Positions 17,295 to 25,112 of a stretch of 64,000 nt of DNA are shown here, one piece after another. Location: contig NZ_UUIS01000025.1 of NCBI RefSeq assembly GCF_900589395.1, forward strand, positions 62,001-126,000. Direction: 5' to 3'. Every line of letters starts with the position of its first letter. The first letter of the stretch is position 1. The DNA comes from Pseudomonas viridiflava. GTDB lineage: Bacteria; Pseudomonadota; Gammaproteobacteria; Pseudomonadales; Pseudomonadaceae. The notes under the pieces were generated by a model. That model saw nothing but the letters and a program-made list of their open reading frames with translations, had not been told where the DNA came from and searched no databases. The position numbers and the translations under genes are program-made.

Positions 17295-18164
17295 ATGAGC
17301 CGCGTGCTTGAAGACCTGGTTGACCTGTTGACCCTGGAATCCATTGAAGAAAACCTGTTTCGCGGTCGCAGCCAGGACCTTGGCTTTCGCCAGCTGTTCG
17401 GTGGCCAGGTGCTGGGCCAGTCGATCTCGGCCGCCAGCCAGACGGTCGAGGATGACCGCCACGTGCATTCGATGCACGGCTACTTCCTGCGCCCCGGCGA
17501 TGCCCAGTTGCCGGTGGTTTATCACGTCGACCGAGTGCGCGACGGCGGCAGCTTCAGCACCCGGCGGGTGACCGCGATCCAGAAGGGCAAGCCGATCTTC
17601 ACCTGCAGCGCCTCGTTCCAGTACGACGAAGAAGGCTTTGCGCACCAGGCAGCGATGCCCGATGTGGTCGGCCCCGACGACCTGCCGTGCGAGCTCGAAC
17701 TGCTGACGCGCAATGCCCACCTGATTCCCGAGGCCATGCGCGAGAAATTCCTGTGCCCCAAGCCCATCGAGTTTCGCCCGGTCACCGCCGAAGACCCTTA
17801 CAACCCCAAGCCTGGCGAACCGGTCAAGTACGTGTGGTTCCGGGCCGACGGCGCGCTCAAGGACATCCCGGCGCTGCACAAGTACCTGCTGGCCTATGCC
17901 TCGGACTTCAACCTGCTGACCACCTCGTTGCTGCCGCACGCCAAGACTGTCTGGCAGCGCGACATGCAGGTTGCCAGCCTGGACCATTCGTTGTGGTTCC
18001 ACAGCAACCTGCGCGCCGATGAATGGCTGCTGTACGCCATGGACAGCCCGTGGGCCGGCAATTCGCGTGGTTTCTCGCGTGGCAGCGTGTACAACCGTGC
18101 CGGCCAGCTGGTGGCCTCGGTCAGCCAGGAAGGCCTGATTCGCCATCGCAAGGACTGGGCATGA
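17295..18164 (+). CDS. tesB: Acyl-CoA thioesterase II
   Basis: A 289-residue double hot-dog thioesterase that hydrolyses acyl-CoA to fatty acid and CoA. The N-terminal block ENLFRGRSQDLGFRQLFGGQ and the C-terminal SLDHSLWFHSNLRADEWLLY carry the family signature. The catalytic triad (Asp, Ser/Thr, Gln) is seen in LDHS, GNSRGFSRG and VSQEGLIRH. AAGGAG precedes the ATG. Its stop overlaps the start of the HAD gene (ATGATGACC), so the two are translationally coupled. Confidence 0.95.
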   Translation: MSRVLEDLVDLLTLESIEENLFRGRSQDLGFRQLFGGQVLGQSISAASQTVEDDRHVHSMHGYFLRPGDAQLPVVYHVDRVRDGGSFSTRRVTAIQKGKPIFTCSASFQYDEEGFAHQAAMPDVVGPDDLPCELELLTRNAHLIPEAMREKFLCPKPIEFRPVTAEDPYNPKPGEPVKYVWFRADGALKDIPALHKYLLAYASDFNLLTTSLLPHAKTVWQRDMQVASLDHSLWFHSNLRADEWLLYAMDSPWAGNSRGFSRGSVYNRAGQLVASVSQEGLIRHRKDWA

Positions 18165-18754
18165 TGACCCTCGACCGGATCCGCCACTGGGTGTTCGACA
18201 TGGACGGCACCCTGACGGTGCCGGTGCACGACTTTGCGGCCATCAAGCGCGCGCTGGACATTCCTCAGCAGGCAGACATCCTCGGTCACCTGGCCAGCCT
18301 GCCGGCCGACGAGTCGGCCGCCAAGCATGCCTGGCTGCTGGAACACGAACGTGAGCTGGCACTGGGTTCGGTGGCGGCAACCGGTGCGGTGGACCTGGTG
18401 CGCGAGCTGGCCGGGCGTGGTTGCCGCCTGGGCATCCTGACCCGCAACGCGCAGGAACTGGCACACATCACGCTGGAGGCCATCGGCCTGGCTGACTGTT
18501 TTGCCGCCGAGCACGTGCTGGGCCGCGAGAACGCCACGCCCAAGCCTGATCCGGCCGGCCTGCTGCAACTGGCCGGCGCGTGGGAGGTGGCACCGGCCAA
18601 GATGGTGATGATCGGCGACCACCTGCACGACCTCAGTTGCGGCCGCGCCGCCGGTGCCCGCACGGTGCTGGTCAACCTGCCGGAAAACCCCTGGCCGGAC
18701 TCGACCGACTGGCACGTACGCGACTGCAATGCGCTGCGCGAGCTGCTGGTATGA
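18161..18754 (+). CDS. HAD-superfamily hydrolase
   Basis: A 197-residue HAD phosphatase. Motif I is VFDMDGTLT (nucleophile and acid/base Asp), motif II the Thr of GILTRNAQ, and motifs III and IV are KPDP with VMIGDHLHDL. The cap is a small helical C1 cap, like the phosphoglycolate phosphatase/YjjG group. The start overlaps tesB (ATGATG at 18161 or 18164). Coupling suggests a shared pathway, but the phosphorylated substrate is unknown. Confidence 0.88.
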   Translation: MMTLDRIRHWVFDMDGTLTVPVHDFAAIKRALDIPQQADILGHLASLPADESAAKHAWLLEHERELALGSVAATGAVDLVRELAGRGCRLGILTRNAQELAHITLEAIGLADCFAAEHVLGRENATPKPDPAGLLQLAGAWEVAPAKMVMIGDHLHDLSCGRAAGARTVLVNLPENPWPDSTDWHVRDCNALRELLV

Positions 18755-18769
18755 ACCTGCAGGCCTGAC

Positions 18770-18845
18770 CGGGCCGTGAGCGGCCAGCGCTACGAAAAAT
18801 CCTGAACGTTCACGTCCTTTTCGCAGCTAAAGCTGCTCCTACAGC
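18770..18845. repeat. REP element, AGCTAAAGCTGCTCCTAC type
   Basis: TTTTCGCAGCTAAAGCTGCTCCTAC forms the conserved end and GAGCGGCCAGCGCTACGAAAAA the degenerate opposite arm. On the minus strand it begins GTAGGAGCAGCTTTAGCTGC. The TAG of that GTAG is the stop codon of the exported hydrolase gene. It separates convergent genes (the HAD hydrolase and the exported hydrolase). Confidence 0.75.
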
Positions 18846-19831
18846 GGCTTGAACAGCACAGCCTGGCTTTGTGGGGCGGTAAAGATGCCGTCGCCGTTAT
18901 GGCCTACGCCGGGCACTTCGACCACGCGCTGGTTCAGGCCGGTGGGGTGGCGCTTGAGCAGGTAGTCATAGTAGTTGTGCCCGCGCACCAGGCGGTTGGC
19001 GCCCTGGGCCTCGGCGGCGCAGGTCTTGTCCAGCGACGACTGGGCGGGATCGTTGTCGAGCAGGCCCAGCAGGTAGGTGACATCGCGCTGCACGTAGTCC
19101 TTTTCCAGCTCACCGTGCTCGACCCTGGCGGCATAGGCCGGCAGTTTGTTCAGGCCGTATTTCCAGTCGTTGAAGCCCGGGCAGGATTTTTCCGAAACGG
19201 TCTGCGGGCGTTGCGCGTCGAACCAGGCATATGAGGACGGCGTGGCAACCACATAACGCAGGCGAATGCCCTGCTTGTGCAGGAGGGCTTCCTGCCTGCC
19301 GCCCAGCAGGGCGTAGCGCTGGGCCATTTGCGCGCCGCCGGAGTGGCCGGCGATGACGATTTCCTTGAGGTTGGGAAACAGCTTGTCATCGCTCAAACGC
19401 TTGAGAATGTGGTCCAGCACGGTGAACGAACTGACCGCCTGCGGGCCGATGGATGGGCTGCCGCCGATCCAGGCGTCTTCATGCCAGCGCAGGATCGAGT
19501 CGGCCAGGTGATGGGCGACGATGTCGCGCTCGTCCAGGAACTGCGGTGCGATCAGCAACGTACGGCTGCGTTCGTGGGACTGATTGGCGGCGCGCTCCAT
19601 GGTGCGCAGGTAGGTCTGGGCGTTGCGCTGGCGACCATGCAGCACAATCACCACGCGCTGGATCTGTGGCTTGGGCCGCACCCATTCCTGGCTAAGGCCC
19701 AGCGTCGCCTGGCTGCCGTTGATGCCCAGGCGGTCAGGACTGATGGAGTTGACGGGCGAGCCTTCGGCATGGGCATTCAGGCTGGCGAGGGCGGTGCTCA
19801 ACATCACGGCCAGCCACAACGGTTTGATCAT
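18839..19831 (-). CDS. Exported alpha/beta hydrolase-fold protein
   Basis: A 330-residue protein with a signal peptide (MIKPLWLAVMLSTALASLNA, cleavage near HAEG). The alpha/beta hydrolase fold is shown by RVVIVLHGRQRNAQ (oxyanion region), IVIAGHSGGAQMAQRY (nucleophile elbow Ser) and VEVPGVGHNGDGIF (catalytic His). PHB-depolymerase/esterase-like proteins share this layout. Periplasmic or secreted; substrate unknown. The TAG stop lies within a REP terminus, so the C-terminus may differ from orthologues. The next gene upstream (YpfJ-type) is three bases away, on the same strand. Confidence 0.85.
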   Translation of the reverse strand: MIKPLWLAVMLSTALASLNAHAEGSPVNSISPDRLGINGSQATLGLSQEWVRPKPQIQRVVIVLHGRQRNAQTYLRTMERAANQSHERSRTLLIAPQFLDERDIVAHHLADSILRWHEDAWIGGSPSIGPQAVSSFTVLDHILKRLSDDKLFPNLKEIVIAGHSGGAQMAQRYALLGGRQEALLHKQGIRLRYVVATPSSYAWFDAQRPQTVSEKSCPGFNDWKYGLNKLPAYAARVEHGELEKDYVQRDVTYLLGLLDNDPAQSSLDKTCAAEAQGANRLVRGHNYYDYLLKRHPTGLNQRVVEVPGVGHNGDGIFTAPQSQAVLFKPL

Positions 19832-19834
19832 CGA

Positions 19835-20701
19835 TTACAGGCTCTTGGCGGCGAACGTGTCGCACTGGTTGATATTGCCCTGGGCAAAGCCGGTCTTGAA
19901 CCAGCGCACCCGTTGTTCGGATGTCCCGTGGGTAAAGGAGTCGGGCACCACATGGCCGCGCCCCTGGCGTTGCAGGCGGTCATCGCCAATGGCGTTGGCT
20001 GCATTCAATGCTTCTTCAATATCACCCGGCTCCAGCCAGTTCAAACGCTTTTGTGCACTGTTGGCCCAGACCCCGGCGTAGCAGTCGGCCTGGAGCTCCT
20101 GGCGCACCAGCAAGCCGTTGGCGCCTTCCATGCGCTCGCCGCGCTGGCGGGCCTGCTGGACCTTGGCCGAGACGCCTTGCAGGGTCTGTACATGGTGGCC
20201 CACTTCATGGGCAATCACGTAGGCCTGGGCAAAGTCGCCAGCGGCCGAGAAGCGCTGGGACATTTCCCGGAAGAAGTCCAGGTCGAGGTAGATCTTGCGG
20301 TCGGCCGGGCAGTAGAACGGGCCGGTGGCCGAGGTGGCATAGCCACAGGCTGAACTGACCTGACCGTTGAACAGGATCAGTTGCGGGTCCTGATAGCCAG
20401 GCAATGCGGCTTTCCAGTGATCTTCGGTGTCGCCCAGCACCGACCGCACGAACTCGGCTTGCGGGTCGTTGCCGGCCGGGCGCTGCGTCGGACTGGCCGG
20501 CTGGGTCTGCGGGGCCTGCATCTGCCCGGTCAACTGGCCGAGGATCTGCATCGGGTCTTGTCCGGTGATCAGGCCGAACACCACGATCAGCGCCACACCG
20601 CCCAGCGTCAGGCCCTTGCCGCCCATGCGCCGGCCACCGCCACCGCCTTGTCCGCGCTCATCGACTACGTTGTCGCTACGTCGGCCTTTTTTCCACAGCA
20701 T
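19835..20701 (-). CDS. ypfJ: Neutral zinc metallopeptidase, YpfJ family
   Basis: A 288-residue membrane-anchored peptidase. An N-terminal Gly-rich cytosolic segment (RGQGGGGGRRMGG) precedes one transmembrane helix (GLTLGGVALIVVFGLITG). The zincin motif is VIAHEVGHHVQTLQG, with the third ligand probably in the ELQADCYAGVWA segment. The ATG at 20701 has a GAGGGCAGTCC ribosome site; the longer frame is not supported. The family is distinct from HtpX. Substrate and role unknown. It is followed closely (3 bases) by the exported hydrolase gene. Confidence 0.88.
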   Translation of the reverse strand: MLWKKGRRSDNVVDERGQGGGGGRRMGGKGLTLGGVALIVVFGLITGQDPMQILGQLTGQMQAPQTQPASPTQRPAGNDPQAEFVRSVLGDTEDHWKAALPGYQDPQLILFNGQVSSACGYATSATGPFYCPADRKIYLDLDFFREMSQRFSAAGDFAQAYVIAHEVGHHVQTLQGVSAKVQQARQRGERMEGANGLLVRQELQADCYAGVWANSAQKRLNWLEPGDIEEALNAANAIGDDRLQRQGRGHVVPDSFTHGTSEQRVRWFKTGFAQGNINQCDTFAAKSL

Positions 20702-20770
20702 TGGACTGCCCTCGACACACACTAAAAGAGTGTTGTTGGTATAACCGACGCGCGCCAGCCCGTCGGTCAT

Positions 20771-22045
20771 TTAATTGACGTTGATTTTCTCGGGCGGTGT
20801 TGCATCGGCGAAACGGTTGACCTGGCGCAGACTCTTGAAGCCGACCATCCAGGCCCCGACCACGCCCAGCGTGCACAGGCTGCCGGCAATCGCGGCCGGA
20901 ATGGCACCGATCAGCGAAGCGCTGGTGCCGGCGCGAAACTCACCCAGCTCGTTGGACGACCCGATGAACAACATGTTCACTGCATTGACGCGCCCGCGCA
21001 TGGTGTCGGGCGTGGAGAACTGCACCAGCGCCGAGCGGATGTACACGCTGACCATGTCGGCGGCGCCGGCAATCAGCAGCGCAATGCACGACAGCCAGAA
21101 CAGCGTCGACAAGGCAAACACCAGGTTGGCCAGGCCGAAGATGCCTACGGCGATGAACATGGTCAGGCCGACATGGCGATCCAGCGGGCGCACGCTCAGG
21201 TAAATGCCGGTGACCAGTTCGCCCAGGCTCATGGCGCTGCGCAGCACGCCCAGCCCTTGCGGTCCCAGGTCCAGCACTTCATGGGCGTAGATCGGCAGCA
21301 GCGCGATGACGCCGCCCAGCAGCACGGCAAACAGGTCCAGGGAAATGGTGCCCAGAATGATCGGTCGCGAGCGTATGAACGCAATGCCGGCGGTAAAGCG
21401 CTGCCAGGCGCCGTCTTCAAGGTCGAGCCTGGGCATGGCGAACTTCACCGGCACCAGCGCCAATAGCAAGATGCCGAGAATGAACGCCGCCACGCAAATG
21501 GCGTAGGTAAGCTCCGCGCCGCCCAGTGCGTACAGTCCGCCGCCGATCAGGGGGCCGGCGACGGTGGAGCTGCGCATGATCACGCTGTTGGTGGCAATTG
21601 CCGAGGCCAGGCGCTCGCGCGGCACGATCTGCGGCAGCAAGCTTTGCAGTCCGGGACCGGTAAAGGCGCGTGCGGCGCCATAAAGCAGCAGGGCGGCATA
21701 TACCAGCCGCACGTCATGCAGGTCGTAGAACGAAAACACCAGCAGGATCACCCCGCACAGCGCCTGCACCAGCCAGCTCAGGGTCAGGATCAGCTTGCGG
21801 TCGTAACGGTCGATCAGATCGCCGGCCGGCATCAGCAGCAACAGCATGGGAATGAACTGCGCCAGGCCCGCATAGGCCAGGGCCATGGGGTCGCGGGTCA
21901 TGTCATAGATCTGCCAGGCCACCACCACCGCCTGGATCTGCATGGCAAACATGGCCAGCAGGCGCGCCGCCAGAAACGCAACGAAACCGGGCTGGCGCAG
22001 CAGGCCCGACGAAGTGGAGACCGAAGCGGGGGGTTCAGAACTCAA
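20771..22045 (-). CDS. MFS transporter (EntS/MFS_3-like)
   Basis: A major facilitator with about 12 membrane helices. Residues with the MFS-A type motif are in AGDLIDRYDRKLILTLSWLV. LLRQPGFVAFLAARLLAMFAMQIQ is a typical MFS_3 N-terminus, as in enterobactin-exporter-like proteins. A TTG at 22045 (MSSEPPAS-like start, weak GGGTACC site) is my choice of start; a GTG at 22063 or TTG at 22093 would extend it slightly. Substrate unknown; it may export a siderophore or drug. Confidence 0.8.
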   Translation of the reverse strand: MSSEPPASVSTSSGLLRQPGFVAFLAARLLAMFAMQIQAVVVAWQIYDMTRDPMALAYAGLAQFIPMLLLLMPAGDLIDRYDRKLILTLSWLVQALCGVILLVFSFYDLHDVRLVYAALLLYGAARAFTGPGLQSLLPQIVPRERLASAIATNSVIMRSSTVAGPLIGGGLYALGGAELTYAICVAAFILGILLLALVPVKFAMPRLDLEDGAWQRFTAGIAFIRSRPIILGTISLDLFAVLLGGVIALLPIYAHEVLDLGPQGLGVLRSAMSLGELVTGIYLSVRPLDRHVGLTMFIAVGIFGLANLVFALSTLFWLSCIALLIAGAADMVSVYIRSALVQFSTPDTMRGRVNAVNMLFIGSSNELGEFRAGTSASLIGAIPAAIAGSLCTLGVVGAWMVGFKSLRQVNRFADATPPEKINVN

Positions 22046-22166
22046 GGCAGGTACCCATGACACACAAATGAGCGAGTGCGCGTTATACCGCAAATGATAG
22101 GTAGCTGCCTATTGAATGCCGTGCATGGCAATGTCCCGGCGCCACCAGGGCGCCATGAACATGCCT

Positions 22167-22318
22167 GTAGGAGCGCGCTCTGCCCGCGACCGGCTGCGTT
22201 AGCAGTCGTAAATTTGCAGCGTTTCGCAGATTTTGAATGTATTTACAGCCATGAATTTGTGGCGTTTCCGAGATTTTGCGAGCGCTACGCACTCGGTCGC
22301 GGGCAAGCGCGCTCCTAC
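22167..22318. repeat. Composite REP element, two spacer modules
   Basis: Left arm GTAGGAGCGCGCTCTGCC and right arm AAGCGCGCTCCTAC, with a spacer containing two module units (GCAGCGTTTCGCAGATTTTG and a degenerate TGGCGTTTCCGAGATTTTG). It is 152 bases long and lies between the MFS gene and trmA. Confidence 0.85.
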
Positions 22319-22328
22319 AGCCCCCAGG

Positions 22329-23414
22329 TCAGCGGCGTACCAGCAACACCCCCGACTCCATATGGTGCGTATACGGGAACTGATCGAACAGGGCGCAGCG
22401 CTCGACCCGGTGGGTGTCGTGCAGTTGGGCGATGTTGGCGGCCAGGGTTTGCGGGTTGCACGAGATGTACAGGATGCGCTCGAAGCGGCGGGTCAGCTCG
22501 CAGGTGTCCGCGTCCATGCCGGCGCGTGGCGGGTCGACAAACACGGTGCCGAAATCGTAGCTTTTCAGGTCCACGCCCTGCAGGCGGCGGAACGGCCGTA
22601 CGTCATTGAGCGCCAGGGTCAGCTCTTCGGCCGACAGGCGCACCAGCGTGACGTTGTCCACCGCGTTGTCTTCCAGGTTGGCGAGGGCGGCGTTGACCGA
22701 GGTCTTGCTGATCTCGGTGGCCAGCACCTTGCGTGCACGGGTCGCCAGCGGCAGGGTGAAGTTGCCGTTGCCGCAGTACAGCTCCAGCAAATCATCCTGG
22801 CGCTCGCCCATGGCCTCGAAGGCCCAGTTGAGCATTTTCTGGTTGACCGTGCCGTTGGGCTGGGTAAAGGCGCCTTCGGGCTGGCGGTAGCGCCAGGTGC
22901 GGCCGGCCACGTCCAGTTCTTCAGTGACGTAGTCGCAGCCGATCACCAGGCGCTGCCCGCGCGAACGACCGATCACACTGACCTGCAGGTCGGCAGCCAG
23001 CCCCTCGGCCTCGGCCTGCCAGGCGTCGTCGAGCGGGCGGTGGTAGCACAGGGTGATCATCGCATCGCCCGCCAGGGTGGTCAGGAAATCCACCTGGAAC
23101 AGCTTGTGGCTGAGGGCCTGGCTGGCCTGCCAGCGCGCGCGCAACAGCGGCATCAGTTCATTGATGCGCCGGCTGGCGATGGGCAGGCCGTCGAGCAGGA
23201 TCGGGGTGTGCTTGTCGCCGGGGGCGAACATCGCATAGTGACGCTGCTGGTCTTCACGCCACAGGCGAAATTCGGCGCGCAGGCGAAAGTGTTCCAGCGG
23301 CGAGTCGAACACCTGTGCGGCCGGTGCATCGAACGGCGCCAGCAGGTCGTGCAGGCGGGTGGCTTTTTCGGCGAGCAGACGGTCGTAGCTCGCGGGGTCG
23401 AAGGAAACACTCAT
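22329..23414 (-). CDS. trmA: tRNA (uracil(54)-C5)-methyltransferase TrmA
   Basis: A 361-residue SAM-dependent methyltransferase that makes m5U54 (T-loop) in tRNA. Seen are [16 protein letters not shown] (SAM motif), [14 protein letters not shown] (DPPR motif) and [15 protein letters not shown] (catalytic Cys). The start [14 protein letters not shown] overlaps the permease stop by four bases (ATGA), which places trmA downstream of and coupled to a nucleobase permease. Its 3' end lies ten bases from a REP element. Confidence 0.95.
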   Translation of the reverse strand: MSVSFDPASYDRLLAEKATRLHDLLAPFDAPAAQVFDSPLEHFRLRAEFRLWREDQQRHYAMFAPGDKHTPILLDGLPIASRRINELMPLLRARWQASQALSHKLFQVDFLTTLAGDAMITLCYHRPLDDAWQAEAEGLAADLQVSVIGRSRGQRLVIGCDYVTEELDVAGRTWRYRQPEGAFTQPNGTVNQKMLNWAFEAMGERQDDLLELYCGNGNFTLPLATRARKVLATEISKTSVNAALANLEDNAVDNVTLVRLSAEELTLALNDVRPFRRLQGVDLKSYDFGTVFVDPPRAGMDADTCELTRRFERILYISCNPQTLAANIAQLHDTHRVERCALFDQFPYTHHMESGVLLVRR

Positions 23415-24706
23415 GCGTTGAACCAGCCCAGCTTGATGACGAACAGGATCGAGAGGATCACCAGCGCAGGGTTGAGCTCGCGCCAGCGTCCTGACAACAG
23501 CTTGATCGCCGTCCAGGAAATGAAGCCAAAGGCAATGCCGTTGGCGATGGAGTAGGTGAACGGCATGGCCAGCGCGGTAATGACCACGGGCGCGGCGACA
23601 GTGATGTCGTCCCATTCGATTTCGGCCAGGCCCGAGGCCATCAGCACCGCAACGAACAGCAGCGCCGGTGCGGTGGCGTAGATCGGCACGCTGGCTGCCA
23701 GCGGCGCAAAGAACAGCGCCAGCAGGAACAGCACGGCGACCACGATGGCTGTCAGACCGGTGCGCCCGCCGGCACTGACGCCGGCTGCCGACTCGATGTA
23801 ACTGGTGGTGGTCGAGGTGCCCAGCAGCGAGCCGGCCATGGCGGCGGTGCTGTCAGCCAGCAGCGCCCGGCCCATGTTCGGCATGTGACCGTCCTTGCCC
23901 ATCAGGCCGGCGCGCTTGGCGACGCCGATCAGGGTGCCGGAGTTGTCGAAGATGTCGACGAACAGAAAGGCGAAGATGATGCTCACCAGGCCCACATCCA
24001 GGGCACCCATGATGTCCAGTTGCAGGAAGGTCGGCGCCAGCGACGGCGGCATTGACATCACCCCGGCAAAGGGACTGAAGTCGAGCACGATCGACACCAG
24101 CGTCACGGCAAGAATACCGATCAGTACGGCGCCACGGACCTTGAGGGTTTCCAGGGCGATGATCAGGAAAAAGCCCAGCGTGGCCAGGATCGGCGCCGGC
24201 TGCCTGAGGTCGCCCAGGCTCAACAGGGTGCTGGGGTTGCCGATCACGATCTTGGCGTTCTGCAGGGCGATCAAGGCCAGGAACAGGCCGATGCCGGCGG
24301 CAATCGCCGAGCGCAGCGCCAAAGGGATGCTGTTGATGATCCATTCGCGGATGCGAAAGATCGACAGGATGAAAAACATCACCGCCGACAAAAACACCGC
24401 CCCCAGCGCCACTTGCCAGGTATGGCCCATGTGCAGGACCACGGTGTAGGTAAAGAACGCATTCAGGCCCATGCCCGGCGCCAGGGCGATCGGGTAGTTG
24501 GCGATCAGGCCCATCACCGCCGAACCGATGGCCGCGGCCAGGCAGGTGGCGACGAACAGTGCGCCCTTGTCCATGCCGGTCTCGCCGAGAATGCTCGGGT
24601 TGACGAACAGGATGTAGGCCATGGCCAGGAAGGTGGTGACCCCCGCCAGGATCTCGGTGCGTACGTTGGTGTTGTGGGCCTTGAGGTGGAACAGCCTTTC
24701 CAGCAT
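23411..24706 (-). CDS. NCS2-family nucleobase permease (AzgA/GhxP-like)
   Basis: A 431-residue permease with 12 or more membrane spans. The AzgA/GhxP signatures are [20 protein letters not shown] near the N-terminus, [20 protein letters not shown] in the transport region, and [20 protein letters not shown]. This subfamily imports guanine, hypoxanthine or xanthine with protons; uracil is less likely. Its stop overlaps the trmA start. A CTTTCCAGC-ATG start with GAAAGG upstream is plausible. Confidence 0.9.
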   Translation of the reverse strand: MLERLFHLKAHNTNVRTEILAGVTTFLAMAYILFVNPSILGETGMDKGALFVATCLAAAIGSAVMGLIANYPIALAPGMGLNAFFTYTVVLHMGHTWQVALGAVFLSAVMFFILSIFRIREWIINSIPLALRSAIAAGIGLFLALIALQNAKIVIGNPSTLLSLGDLRQPAPILATLGFFLIIALETLKVRGAVLIGILAVTLVSIVLDFSPFAGVMSMPPSLAPTFLQLDIMGALDVGLVSIIFAFLFVDIFDNSGTLIGVAKRAGLMGKDGHMPNMGRALLADSTAAMAGSLLGTSTTTSYIESAAGVSAGGRTGLTAIVVAVLFLLALFFAPLAASVPIYATAPALLFVAVLMASGLAEIEWDDITVAAPVVITALAMPFTYSIANGIAFGFISWTAIKLLSGRWRELNPALVILSILFVIKLGWFNA

Positions 24707-24877
24707 GTCGAACTCCGCTGCGGTGGCTCGGAAAAGCCGCGCATGATAGCAGCAGGCTGCGCAGATGGCTGCACGCTTGTCGGCACGCGTTGATGGCCGC
24801 CCCCGCGCCTACGACGGCGGCGGGAGGGCTCTCATCAAAAAATAACGTACTGACTTTACTGAATATTAAATTCCCCC
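24707..24877. other. Upstream region of the NCS2 permease, no gene seen
   Basis: This stretch holds the permease leader and AT-rich sequence just before the repeat (TTTACTGAATATTAAATT). Together with the repeat array it makes a 402-base gene-free interval. No riboswitch fold that I could recognise is visible, although purine permeases are common riboswitch targets in other phyla. Confidence 0.4.
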
Positions 24878-25112
24878 GTAGGAGCGCGCTCTGCCCGCGA
24901 CCGAGTGCGAAGCGCTCGCAAAATCTCGGAAACGCTGAGAGTTTACGGCTGTAAATCTACGAAACACTGAGGATTTACGGCTGTAATCTGCGAAACGCTG
25001 AGGATTTACAGCTGTAATCTACGAAACACTGAGGATTTACAGCTGTAAATCTACGAAACGCTGAAAATTTACGACTGCTGGCGCACTCGGTCGCGGGCAA
25101 GCGCGCTCCTAC
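24878..25112. repeat. Expanded composite REP element with five tandem modules
   Basis: The arms are GTAGGAGCGCGCTCTGCC and GCAAGCGCGCTCCTAC. The spacer holds five units whose GAAACRCTGA cores begin at 24929, 24961, 24992, 25023 and 25055, a 31-32 base period. Most units carry an inverted repeat centred on GGCTGTAA or CAGCTGTA; the one at 25034-25051 (GATTTACAGCTGTAAATC) is a perfect palindrome. It is 235 bases, the longest copy in the window. Its right end supplies the TAG stop of the gene ending at 25109. Confidence 0.85.

Noticed and set aside
24929..25064. Repeated ~31-32 bp units that could look like a CRISPR array
   Set aside because: The units are contiguous with no unique spacers, contain palindromes, sit inside REP arms, and no cas genes are in the window.
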